DNA of 64,000 bases from NCBI GenBank assembly GCA_021927905.1, contig BLLK01000020.1, forward strand, positions 2,294,001 to 2,358,000, given 5' to 3'. This document shows, piece by piece, positions 43,100-52,958 of this stretch. A program made the translations under genes and the position numbers. Source of the stretch: Chaetoceros tenuissimus. Its lineage: Eukaryota; Bacillariophyta; Thalassiosirophyceae; Chaetocerotales; Chaetocerotaceae. The notes under the pieces are model-generated. The model ran no database searches. It was not told the DNA's origin and saw nothing but the letters and a program-made list of their open reading frames with translations. How positions within the stretch are numbered: position 1 is the stretch's first letter; every line of letters starts with the position of its first letter.

Positions 43100-43420
43100 T
43101 TACTCTTCATCTGTGGTATCAATACATATGTCTTCTTCATAACAATTTCCATCTGATTCTCTTACATATCCTTCTTTACAAGTACATCCGCTTTTGCAAT
43201 CTCTTGTACAAGGTCTCATTTTCGTTGGTTCGAGGACGTCATCACATATCTTATCAAAACAACTAGATGATTTACAAGTAGTCCATTCTTCATTTTCTCC
43301 GCAAGAATCCTCAAGGTCGCGATTATGCCTTAGAGTTGCTGCATCTGCCTGGACTATATCATGCATGATCATTATAATCAAAGCCATTAGAAAAATAATT
43401 ATACTTCTAGGCTTGGTCAT
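43100..43420 (-). CDS. Secreted TIL-type (trypsin inhibitor-like) cysteine-rich protein
   Basis: A 106-residue protein. The signal peptide IIIFLMALIIMIMHDIVQADA is followed by a ~60-residue domain with ten cysteines. It starts SCGENEEWTTC and continues CFDKIC, RPCTRDCKSGCTCKEGY and GNCYEEDIC. The ten-Cys pattern with the C-x-C-x(n)-G-Y core is that of TIL domains, found in Ascaris-type protease inhibitors and in VWF-like proteins. The likely reactive loop lies between cysteines 5 and 6 (CTRDC). The acidic tail is short. Inhibition of secreted serine proteases is inferred from the family. Confidence 0.75.
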   Translation of the reverse strand: MTKPRSIIIFLMALIIMIMHDIVQADAATLRHNRDLEDSCGENEEWTTCKSSSCFDKICDDVLEPTKMRPCTRDCKSGCTCKEGYVRESDGNCYEEDICIDTTDEE

Positions 43421-43821
43421 TTCTGTACTGATTCGCTTCTAATTTTGAAACTATAGTGAAACTATTTTCGTGTTGTGTGATTGAAAATATTAATGAATAT
43501 TTTGAAAGCAGTAGATTGTATCGTATGCACAATGTTCATATCGATCGATGAACGATTGAATGTGATCAAAATGGAAGCTTCTTTTTCAGTTTTTCAGTTT
43601 TCAGGGGAAAAAAGCTCCTCTTCTTGCAACGCTTCATAATACTATTTTAGTTCTAGACTCTTGAAGATTTAGAGAACTGACGTAATCCTAACAACGCGTC
43701 AAACATCAGGGTAAATTCTGGAATAGTTCACTAAATTCTCTGAAAGAGCTGCCCAGAACAATCATCACTGCAATAGATACTCTTCCCGCTTCGCAATACA
43801 ATACATAACATTATTGATGCC
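43421..43821. other. Intergenic, divergent promoter region
   Basis: A 401-bp spacer between the TIL gene and the GDNPSV-motif gene. AT-rich with a TTTTTCAGTTTTTCAGTTTTC short repeat near 43583. No coding signal. Confidence 0.35.
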
Positions 43822-44409
43822 ATGCCACAAATAACAATGAACCCTACAAATAAAGAAAATCATAGAAAATCTGTGGGCTTTGATAAGATTCATATCAGGC
43901 AATATGAAAGATCTATAGGTAAGGATTGTAGGCGCGCACCGCACTAGAAATATTCCATTATTGCATGGTATGATATGATATGTCCACTCTAACGAACGCT
44001 TCTCAATCTATAAGGTGATAACCCATCAGTATCTTCAGGACCTGCAGTAAGCCTAGGATGGAAATATGATCCAGCAGAGCAACTTGCATACTCCCTAGAC
44101 GAATACGAAAAGCACAAAATTCCGACCTTGAGTGTTCCGCGTATTCCACGCCCAGTTCGTGAATCTCTTTTGAGAAAAGATTGTGGATACTCAAGTCGAG
44201 AGCTTGCGCAGTGTGTGAGAGAAATCAATGCAATCAAGGCGCAGAGAAGACAAACCGTAACCAATCTTCCGAACCACAAGATGGAAGAAAAAATTGAAGA
44301 AATGAAGAATGCGCTCAAGGCTGCAACGTGCCGTACCAAAGCTGATGAAGTTGAGTTCCAAAAGATTTGGAACTCTACCTCAGATATATACGGAGACACA
44401 TCAGCTTAG
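43822..44409 (+). CDS. Small protein with conserved IRQY-GDNPSV-LGW motif, unknown
   Basis: Exons 43822-43918 and 44015-44409 (96-nt intron) give 163 residues. The splice joins RSIG to DNPSV and so completes the block VGFDKIHIRQYERSIGDNP, then SVSSGPAVSLGW, which is shared with the gene at 39953-41215. The remainder is helical and basic (PRIPRPVRESLLRKDCGYSSRELAQCVREINAIKAQRRQ), resembling the tail that often follows this motif in diatoms. No enzymatic residues are visible. The exon 2 start is supported by the motif, because reading only the longest open frame would lose it. Confidence 0.7.
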
Positions 44410-45201
44410 TGTTTTACCCTTTTGCCAAATCAATTTTGTATTTTTGCCACGTGTGCTTTGTTCATTTTTTGTTCATATTATTTTTAAAAGTGGTATTTTG
44501 GAATGTGGACATTTTTGTATTTAATTTCGATATACTTCTACTTCAGCTTGTAAGACCAATTTTGCATTACACATACAATATTGAAGTAGTATAGGTTGTG
44601 CATATTTATTTGTAATAAAGAATAAATCAATTTTTAATTTTGATTAAAACTTCTTTCAAAGTTCAATTCATTTTTTGTTCATCTCAGTGGATTTGTTCTT
44701 GAAGGAATTCGGAATTTCTGTTTACCTTTGACCCTAATTCTTTTCCGGTATTTTATATACGTACGTACAATGAAGAAAAGTAATAATTTTTCAATTTCAT
44801 TAGCTGCTTTATTTATGTGAAATAAAATTTTCTTTATCCTCTTCAAATATCCAGATATTTTATTATATTATATTTTCATTTTATGTGCAATGATTATTTG
44901 AACAAACTAATTTGATTTTTATTTGGCCGGCCTAAAACATTGTATTGAATGGAGAGTCTAAGAAGAGGTGGTACTCGTAGTACGTAGTACGTACAATTCA
45001 ACCAACCAGCACCAACACAACAAGCCACCACGCCACCACGCCACCACCACCATTGAAAAATGAAGGCAGGATAGTACCTCAGCCTTTCATTCAGTCAGGG
45101 TACTATCGAGACCATTCAAAGAAATAAAATCTGAATTCAAACATTGAATTCACAATTCTACTCATATAAATATCAATACTAGAAGTACTTGACTTGCAAG
45201 C
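44410..45201. other. Intergenic, 5' flank of the HA-repeat gene
   Basis: A 792-bp AT-rich spacer. GTACGTAC occurs at 44761-44768 and 44987-44994, the second within TACGTAGTACGTAC. A CACCACGC triplet-like run (about 45024-45053) follows. No ORF or RNA gene. Confidence 0.45.
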
Positions 45202-46734
45202 ATGGAAGGAAGTGAAATGAATGCCAAAGGATCAACCGAGATAAACTCAGCAATAGAAACTAGCACAGTGGATTCTTCAGCAGCTAATCCTTTGACTGCT
45301 AGTCTAGATCTTGGACCTGAAGTGCCCATCGACAAAGATGCAGAATGGGAGAAGCAATTCCAAGCCGTCAAGAGTATTATTGATAATAGTCAAGAAAATG
45401 TTGAAAGAACTCAAGATGTGGACATGGGTGTAGATTTAAATTCACAGCCAGTGCCTACCCTGGCTGAATTACGCAGTCAAGACCTTAAATTAGCAAGATG
45501 GATTGAAGAACAGAGAAATGAAGCTTGCAACTGGGAGGCAGGGATTGAAACAAAAATGACAGCGGAGCGTATTGGAAAGCTCAATTCTGTGGATTTCTTT
45601 TCGCATTTCGTGAGTAAATGGGATCAGACATGGAATGCATTTTACAATAAATTGAAGGAACATTATGACTTGCACAAGAATTACAACGTCGGAGATCCAC
45701 ATTTGAAAGGCTGGATAAGAAGACAAAGAGATGAATATCAGGCATATCAAAAACTGACTAGCCTTGGTTTGAGTGTTGCAGTGAATAATACTGTTGGGAA
45801 CGAGCCGTCTCTACCTGTAGACACGAACGCAAACAGAAACAAGGTTGACTCTGCACTTGCTGCAACAGAAGAAGTATTAGATAATATCGTAGCCACAGCT
45901 CTTGACCCTTTGGATGGATCATTAGCAACAACTGCTAGAGAAAATCCACTGGAAGTACCGCTGGTATCTACCATAGCTGCGGCACCCGTTAAAACAAAAC
46001 TGACGAGAGAAAGAATTGACAAACTTGAACTAATCAACTTTGGTGAATATATGGAAAAGATCAAGTCGAAATCATATCTACAAAAGTTAGACACTCGCAT
46101 TGAAGAGCTCATTGCCTACAAACAGATACATGGTAACACCAAAGTCCCAAAAGTTTATAATCAGAATAAACCCCTTGGTCGATGGGTTTCTAGAATTAGA
46201 GGAGAGTATAAGCAATTCAAATTAGGAAAGAAAACAACGCTCACAAAGGAAATGGTTGATCAACTAAACGACATAGGCTTTGAATGGGAGTCCACGTCAA
46301 AGTATTCTGCTAATTTCACATGGGAGACAAGATTTAAGGAATTGTGCGAATACAAGGCTAAAAATAACAATACAATGGTACCGAAAAAGTACTCCAAAAA
46401 TCAAGCGCTTGGAACATGGGTGAGGAATCAAAGATGTCAGTATATGGCAAAAGTCAGAGGAAAGTCAAGTCCAATCACTGATGAGAGGATTCGTAAATTG
46501 GAAAGTATTGGATTTGTGTGGACTCCATTCCAAAGAAATTCAAGCAAGGTTTCAGTAGAGAAGGGAAAAGGTGCTAAAGTTTCCACTACTGAAGCGAAAC
46601 AGACAGAGACTAATGACATGAGTTTACCTCCTCCATTGAATTCTCCAGGTAATGGAGATGCTATCATGGAGCAAAATCCCACCGAAGAAAACAACAATGA
46701 AAGCACAAAATCTCAGAATGTCTTCCAAATCTAA
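45202..46734 (+). CDS. Helicase-associated (HA) domain repeat protein without helicase
   Basis: A 510-residue single-exon protein with at least three HA domains (PF03457 type). Each has W-x(3)-F..L..Y...(H/N)..V/T.VP......LG.WV..QR..Y. The units are WDQTWNAFYNKLKEH to WIRRQRDEYQ, LDTRIEELIAYKQIHGNTKVP to LGRWVSRIRGEYK, and WETRFKELCEYKAKNNNTMVP to LGTWVRNQRCQYM. Each ends in a GFEW/GFVW-type box (RIRKLESIGFVW). An N-terminal fourth unit is degenerate (LARWIEEQRNEA). No helicase motor is present. Free HA-repeat proteins are abundant in diatoms and are presumed DNA-binding. The C-terminus is disordered. Confidence 0.85.
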   Translation: MEGSEMNAKGSTEINSAIETSTVDSSAANPLTASLDLGPEVPIDKDAEWEKQFQAVKSIIDNSQENVERTQDVDMGVDLNSQPVPTLAELRSQDLKLARWIEEQRNEACNWEAGIETKMTAERIGKLNSVDFFSHFVSKWDQTWNAFYNKLKEHYDLHKNYNVGDPHLKGWIRRQRDEYQAYQKLTSLGLSVAVNNTVGNEPSLPVDTNANRNKVDSALAATEEVLDNIVATALDPLDGSLATTARENPLEVPLVSTIAAAPVKTKLTRERIDKLELINFGEYMEKIKSKSYLQKLDTRIEELIAYKQIHGNTKVPKVYNQNKPLGRWVSRIRGEYKQFKLGKKTTLTKEMVDQLNDIGFEWESTSKYSANFTWETRFKELCEYKAKNNNTMVPKKYSKNQALGTWVRNQRCQYMAKVRGKSSPITDERIRKLESIGFVWTPFQRNSSKVSVEKGKGAKVSTTEAKQTETNDMSLPPPLNSPGNGDAIMEQNPTEENNNESTKSQNVFQI

Positions 46735-47075
46735 GACCGCTATGCTTGTTAGTTATATACTATGTCTAAAATTAGTCTAAGCTCTTCAAGCCACATACAC
46801 TGATAATCTTGTAAATATGTTCAATGTTGATAAAACCAAATTTCTTACTCGAACATCTTTTTACTCTTTAGATAGATTATTACTTAACAGATAGAATAAA
46901 ATTGTACAGTCATTTTCGTATGTCTGGTTGTACAGTGATCTCGACCTTTTTAGTCGTACCAAATACGACTTGAAATTTTTCAACTTGTAATCAGAAAAAA
47001 AGCAAGAAGCACTTGGAATACAATCTGAGATGAATGAAATAGAGGTGATCTTGTATAATTTAAATAAAGCGAATA
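46735..47075. other. Intergenic
   Basis: A 341-bp spacer between the HA-repeat gene and the HSF gene. Nothing recognised. Confidence 0.35.
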
Positions 47076-48184
47076 ATGGAGCCCCGATGGAACATTACAA
47101 TGGATTCTACAGCTAGGGCTGCATCGGCATTGGAATCCATGAAGAGCAGTGGAAATACCAGTAAATCAGCAATGACCAAATCGAATTATTGTATTCTATC
47201 CCAGAGCAATTTCAGAAGGCAAGATAGGGAAGAAATGTGGCAAACGAAATTGGTTAAGGCACCATCCAAGTCATATCGAACTTCGAAGCCAGTTCGTTCC
47301 ATGTTTTTGTTCGAGGTAAGCTATAATTTTGTTAAATCAGGATATCAAAAGCTTAGAATTTTCTCACCGCTTGAGCTATAGCTCTACTGCATACTTAACA
47401 ATCCAACATATTCTAAAGTCATCACTTGGAGTAATGATGGAGGTTTCTTTTACGTGCTAGATTGTATGTCCTTTGAGGAGTTGGTCATGCCTCATCATTT
47501 TACTGAAATATTACCTCGATATGAAGAATTTCTTCAGCAGGTAAGTTCTTTCCTTATCTACCTAGATCTCATGACAATGGTGGTAATCTAAAGTTATAAT
47601 TCAATTTTTCAAGCTGATCGCATTGGGATTCACAAAGTTCTACAATAAGAATGAGACTTTACTTCCATGCTATAGAAAGAAGGTGAGTAATCTTGGTTGC
47701 GCGAGTGCCATAGAGATTTCAAGCTATTCCCTCACAATGAGCATTCTAGTCTTTTTCTCGAAGTAATTTTATCTCTATGAAGCAAGAAGAAGATGTGTAT
47801 CATATAGGAAGGTGTGCAACTTTTTCTTTGTTGCCGAAACATAGAGCTTACAAGAGAGTAGGAAGGAAGCCATGTCTATATAGTCAGGATGAAGATGGTC
47901 GCTTGTCTCTAAAACAGAAATACCTAGAGAAACAGAGTGTTAGGCAGTCAAATTATATAATGCCCGAGAGCAAAGAGGAGTTATTTCGGTCATGTAGGAG
48001 TCTTAAGTTCAAAGCTTACAGAAACACTCTAGAACTTAAAAGGCATATCCTGAAATGCCGACGAGACCATAAAAAGATATTTCATATTGCCAGTTCATTC
48101 TTACTTCACTCGCTAGTCAAAAAGAAACGGAAAAGGAACGCACTATTTCTAAAACAGTATGATATTCATCAACATGATTCGTAA
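47076..48184 (+). CDS. HSF-type transcription factor
   Basis: Four phase-0 exons, 47076-47315, 47382-47540, 47614-47682 and 47783-48184, give 289 residues; introns are 66, 73 and 100 nt. Splicing assembles an HSF DNA-binding domain: SMFLFELYCILNNP, then VITWSNDGGFFYVLD, SFEELVMPHHF, EEFLQQLIALGFTKFY and YHIGRC. Canonical HSFs read FVRQLNxYGFxK in the recognition helix; here it is FLQQLIALGFTKFY, so the DNA contacts may differ. No hydrophobic oligomerisation repeat is obvious after the domain; the tail is basic (KRHILKCRRDHKK, KKKRKR). HSFs are the largest transcription factor family in diatoms. Confidence 0.8.
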
Positions 48185-49462
48185 CACTGCCAAGGAAAAC
48201 AAAAGGACTCTTGCACTTCCAACTTCGGCTTCTTGGAGAGAGAGAGCATGTGCCCTTTTATTGATGATGTCATTTCAACATGTTGTATCTCTCCTACAAT
48301 ATAGAATAAACTCTACAACTTACATAAATATAGAAATCATATATTATTCTTTCTCAATACCCTTCTAAGTGCTCACTGCCTCCTATACGAAGTTGATTTC
48401 AATTTTCATGGGCTCTGAATTGATGACAGACCATCGAAAATTCTTGACATACAGAAAGTTCACCTTTATGCATATTCTATCTACTTATATTCAAGATCGA
48501 AGTCAAAGCTGACGTATTCACATTCTTCAATCGAAATTGTTTGATATTATAGGATGGATTGTCTACATGAGACCATGTGCTTCGATATTATTCGATACGC
48601 CTGCATGTGATAATCTGAAACAAAAGCACACAAGACTTACGATGCAGTCGAAACATCGAAATCTAGAGAAATATGCTTGTTAGTAATTCATTGATAAAGG
48701 GAAAAAACTAGCAACAAGAAAGATTAAATTCAATATGTAGAGCAACACATGGTATCAACCTGACTACAACTCCGCCCATCCACTGGCAGAGATGAAATTC
48801 AGGATAGCCAAACTAATAATCAGACGTTCCACTTGGACGTAAATGCTTCTTCTTTCGCTTGAAGGTAGGTAAGATGTGGTGACGCTGTTGTCTCCAGCAA
48901 TGAAAGTACTTCAACTCTCGACGCAAATGGATGTTCTTTGAAAGTCTTGATCGCCGGGAAAACTGTGGAAGAAGTAGATCAATGGTGAATCCCCAGGAAT
49001 AGAGAGAGCTAAATGGAGTTGAATTTCCTGACAGACAAAAGAGGTTTATCAATGATTTTGGTATTTCCTTGTTTTTTGACAAGTAAACAAGGTACAATTT
49101 CAAGCAAGCGAAATTGCAAAAGTAAAAGAGAAAGAACACTCTTTTCTTTAGGAAGTAAGGTACTTGAACGTTGAACCTTGAGATACAGAACTTCACTAAA
49201 GAATTACTCTAAAAAAAAGTTTTGAAATAAATATTCCTGGGTGACATTTACTCGTACTCGGTGTTTATTTCGTGAGTCTGTTATGATTTTCCCCTGATTA
49301 CTGTACTTGTTTCCTTCTGACAAAGAGATGCTGTGCCATGACATGATTCATTTCCAATCTGGATTTGTGAACAATTTCAATTTTGGAGATAAAGTTTGTC
49401 AACTTTTCCTCTCCCTTGACCGAAATACAAAAGTCACTATCCTCATTTCATAACCATTCATC
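48185..49462. other. Intergenic, 1.28 kb
   Basis: Short ORFs on both strands show no recognisable content. No repeat, tRNA or splice-linked frame is found. It holds the HSF 3' flank and the promoter of the coiled-coil gene. Confidence 0.4.
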
Positions 49463-51034
49463 ATGGCTGTTGTTCTTGGCCCAGAACTTGATGTTTTCTT
49501 ACGAAACATTGGTCAGGATCTAAAAGGCAAGACAAAGATCAACTACGTGGATCCCGACACACTCCTAAATGCAGTGTCCTATCAAAACAAAGTGATATTG
49601 ACTCTACAAGAAAACATTCTCCGAATGCAAGAACGTGAAGTAAAAATGCAGCAGTCGATTCTGAAACTTGAGGGTAAGATGGTAGAGTTTGACGAAAGCG
49701 TAAAAAGAATCGAGCATATGGAAAACGTACTCTCTGAAAAGATGCCTTTGCTTGATAAATTAAATGATGTTGTACAGGATCATAATTGTAAGCTGGATTT
49801 GTTGAGCCATAGAATCGAAGAAGAGTCGAATACAAGGCGAGTCTTGGAAGAGGAGTGTACGAATAAAATGAATGTTTTAGAAGCAAACATCGACGAGGAA
49901 AGGAATCGAATTGAGGACTTACGAATCGATTTATCACAGGAGAAAAAGGTATTGCATAATGGTCTAAGGCAGCAGCAGGATTTTGTGAACCAACAGGGTG
50001 CAAAGATTGAAAACGAGGCAAAGAAATTAGGAACATTTGTTTTACAACAAGAAGCATGGAATAGCCAGGTCGATGAGACCATGGAAAAGCATGATACTTG
50101 GATAGAGAAACAAAAGAATGTCGACCTTGCCATTATTAAAACTGTGCAAGATGAATTAGTCAGCACTATAGAACTACATGGAAAACAATTGATAGACAAA
50201 ATGTCTGTGCAAGACGCACAAAGAAAATTAGACCAGCAATTCAAGGAAATAGTAGATCATTTACAATCAGCCCTCGAGGCAGTCGAAAAAGATGAAGGCG
50301 ACTTCAATTCAATCATTGAAACATTGAGTTCCATGTGTAAAACGCTACGAGAAAACAAGGCTGATAAATCCGACATCAATGCGCTTCGAAAGCAATTTAT
50401 CGAGAATCAGTTAGACATTGAAGAAAGTGTACTTGGAGGCGTGTCACAGTCTACACTGCCCTGTTTAGACAATGAAAGTTTGCGCAAAATTTTGAAAGAA
50501 TACACCACAAAATCTGCATTGAAGAAGAACCTTGACTGCAAGATGGATCAACAACATGCAAATGAAGAATTTGCTAGAATAAACAGAAGCCTAGGACTGC
50601 TACAGGATTTAGTAAAAGAAGTTGTGAAGAATCATGATTTGAGTGTAGAAGAAAATCTAATTGAAATTCTTCACAAGGGCCTAGATAACTTGGATGAAAT
50701 AGGAGATACGATAGTAGAAGACGAGAACGATGACTCTAATGATAACGGTACATGTAATAAAGTGCGGAAGAAATGTTCGTTTCCATCATCCAATCTGATT
50801 CACGAGTCGAGCCCTTTGGCAAATATTCCAGCAAATGAAGAAAGTTTGAAATCTTTCCAACGTCGAAAGAGAGGTACTTCTACTTTGCACAGCTCCACTC
50901 ATAGGAAGTGTAGGCCATCCTCTGCACCATCATATCACAAAGACAAGACAAAGACACTATCCAAAAAGCACTCGTTACCTACTCTTATTACAGCAATATC
51001 GTCGACAATAGTTCCACGAACGAAAAAACGGTAG
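49463..51034 (+). CDS. Coiled-coil protein, unknown
   Basis: A 523-residue single-exon protein. Residues ~40-310 are nearly continuous heptad coiled coil (LQENILRMQEREVKMQQSIL; LEANIDEERNRIEDLRIDL), with short breaks and another helical segment at ~330-410. A globular start (AVVLGPELDVFLRNIGQDL) precedes it. The last ~110 residues are disordered and basic, with RKRGTSTLHSSTHRKCRPSS and repeated Ser/Lys. Composition suggests a structural, cytoskeletal or centrosomal/flagellar-type protein. No orthologue is recognised. Confidence 0.65.
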   Translation: MAVVLGPELDVFLRNIGQDLKGKTKINYVDPDTLLNAVSYQNKVILTLQENILRMQEREVKMQQSILKLEGKMVEFDESVKRIEHMENVLSEKMPLLDKLNDVVQDHNCKLDLLSHRIEEESNTRRVLEEECTNKMNVLEANIDEERNRIEDLRIDLSQEKKVLHNGLRQQQDFVNQQGAKIENEAKKLGTFVLQQEAWNSQVDETMEKHDTWIEKQKNVDLAIIKTVQDELVSTIELHGKQLIDKMSVQDAQRKLDQQFKEIVDHLQSALEAVEKDEGDFNSIIETLSSMCKTLRENKADKSDINALRKQFIENQLDIEESVLGGVSQSTLPCLDNESLRKILKEYTTKSALKKNLDCKMDQQHANEEFARINRSLGLLQDLVKEVVKNHDLSVEENLIEILHKGLDNLDEIGDTIVEDENDDSNDNGTCNKVRKKCSFPSSNLIHESSPLANIPANEESLKSFQRRKRGTSTLHSSTHRKCRPSSAPSYHKDKTKTLSKKHSLPTLITAISSTIVPRTKKR

Positions 51035-51399
51035 TACTAATGGTGGCATTTTTTCTTGATTTTAATGTAATGCTATACTTTGCATGTTCCACTCAGTGTG
51101 TAGGGTTGCATTTTCTCACTATCAAGCACCATGCTGTTTCATGTTGTCATTTCTTCCGGCCTCACTTGATATCATGATGTTCCTCAAATAAAAACGAGCA
51201 GCATTCCTCCGCATGAGTTTTATCGTAACTTTATATAAGCAGGTACGCTGGATAGTTGAATCACAGAAGAAGAAACGGTCCATGATAGCTTCGTGCTTTG
51301 TTTGGATGATTTCGTTGCGGGTCATTGTAGAGTACCATCCTCGATGCATGCTCAATTACACATTTCTCTCTTGTTCAAAACGAAGAAGTAAACGAAGAC

Positions 51400-52078
51400 T
51401 GAGTGTGGGACAAATGAGAAAATGGAGACTGAAAAAAGAAAAAGCGTCAGGGTGAACTTAGTGAGCCTTGCTACAACAAGGAATGTGAAATTGTGGAGAA
51501 GGACGATAATGGGGACTGGCTACTTGAGTTCCAATGTGAATACAACGGATGCAAGAGTAGAAAGCAGAGGGGTGGACTTTGCAATCCTTGCTACAGGATT
51601 TATTTGAAAAGGACAAGAATGGGAATTGGCTACTTGAGTTCCAATGTGAATACAACGGATGCGAGAACAGAAAGCAGAAGGGTGGAATCTACAATACTTG
51701 CGAAAGGGGTCAATAAGTAGTTCACACTTCGAATCTGTCTTCCTCATAACACTCTTTCTCATGGCCATTTGAATCAAATAACAAACGTAATCTACTAATG
51801 GTATTTATCAAACTATTCTTTTGACATCTGCTTGTCTTGCCAAGAGTAATGCAGCTAAAGAACGCTGGAGTAAGATGTCAGAAGAGAGTAGTCAGGAGAC
51901 TCTTCGTGCCATGAGTAATGCATATAAAGCTCGGCGTAGCAAGATGCTAGAAGAGAGTCGTCAGGATACTCGTGTTGCAAGGAGTGACGCGATAGCAAAA
52001 TATCACTATGGAGTAACAAACCTTGCTACAGAAGAAATTCTTTTTGAGGGCTGCACACTGAAGCAGGTTGGGGAGTGA
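51400..52078 (+). pseudogene. Decayed gene with Zn-type Cys repeats and 23-residue tandem repeats
   Basis: Two modules remain. At about 51460-51716 a Cys-rich unit (WLLEFQCEYNGCKSRKQ, then GGLCNPCY) is present twice, 110 nt apart. The period would be 111 nt (37 residues), so a single-base loss has put the second copy out of frame; a still more degenerate third copy lies upstream near 51420-51480. At 51845-52013 a 69-nt repeat encodes SNAAKERWSKMSEESSQETL, then SNAYKARRSKMLEESRQDTR, then SDAIAKYHYG, and is open to a stop at 52078. No start codon and no frame link the modules. C-x4-C/GGxC patterns recur in diatom zinc-repeat proteins. Boundaries are approximate. Confidence 0.55.
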
Positions 52079-52958
52079 TTTTATAGTGTAGTGAAATGCA
52101 CTAAAACAACATCACGCTCATCGTTAGTCAAAAGTGACATAGGTCTGTACGTTTGGACATGTTTGGTGTTGACTATCGAATTGAGAAATATTACAAAACC
52201 TAATTTAACATCGTTGAGGAGAAGTAATCTACCCTTATAGTAAATACTTTTTGGAATCCTAACTAGAGTATAGTATTACAGTACAAACAATCACCAAACG
52301 GCAATCATTGGATTGCCATTCTCATTATCTGAACAGATACTATTACATAGCATCTGCTCACTCATTACCATACCTCTATAATACAATTTTTTATAATCTA
52401 CTCGTACACGTAAAGTTCAAGTCTACTCGGAGATTTTGTCTCTGCAATAAAAATAAGACTAACCCTAGCTAGGCTCTCGTAAATCATCTCAATTGACCTC
52501 GTGAGTCTACTTTGTCCCCTACTTTCTCAATGAATGAGTATTGTAGTGCCCATGATTTATTATTAGTAATAAATTAAATCATTGAATTGTAGTGCCCATG
52601 ATATGTCTTTGTAACGCGTGTGAATCACAAAGATTTTTTTGTATCGAAGCGAATTATTGTAGGTTGCAAACTCCAACTACATCATATCGGCATACTACAG
52701 GCAAAGATATCTCATCTTCAAATTGAATAGCTTCAAATAATTATACCAAATACTCTAAAAAGCTTGTCAAGAATGTTACCTTGGGAGCAGACAAGTAAGG
52801 ACAAGGTTTCTTCTTCTACTCATGACATAGTATTTACATGTATACGAGTATTTCAAAAGTTAAGTAAGATTGTTTCCCAATTTTATAATATTATTAATAT
52901 TTCTTAATTTTCATTGTCATTCCCATGTTGAAGCTTGTGTCACAAGTACACATAAGTT
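52079..52958. other. Intergenic, 880 bp
   Basis: AT-rich. ATTGTAGTGCCCATGAT occurs twice (52540-52556 and 52586-52602). No ORF, tRNA or larger repeat is recognised. Confidence 0.4.

Noticed and set aside
48813-49196. 127-codon minus-strand ORF between HSF and coiled-coil genes
   Set aside because: Biased to Leu/Phe/Lys as expected from AT-rich DNA, with no motif.
49539-50244. Antisense ORFs over the coiled-coil gene
   Set aside because: They mirror the coding periodicity of the plus-strand gene; treated as shadows.
51720-51844. Possible intron linking the Cys-rich and SNAAKERW modules
   Set aside because: The upstream frame stops (TAA at 51713-51715 region) before the GTAG donor-like site, so a clean splice cannot join them.
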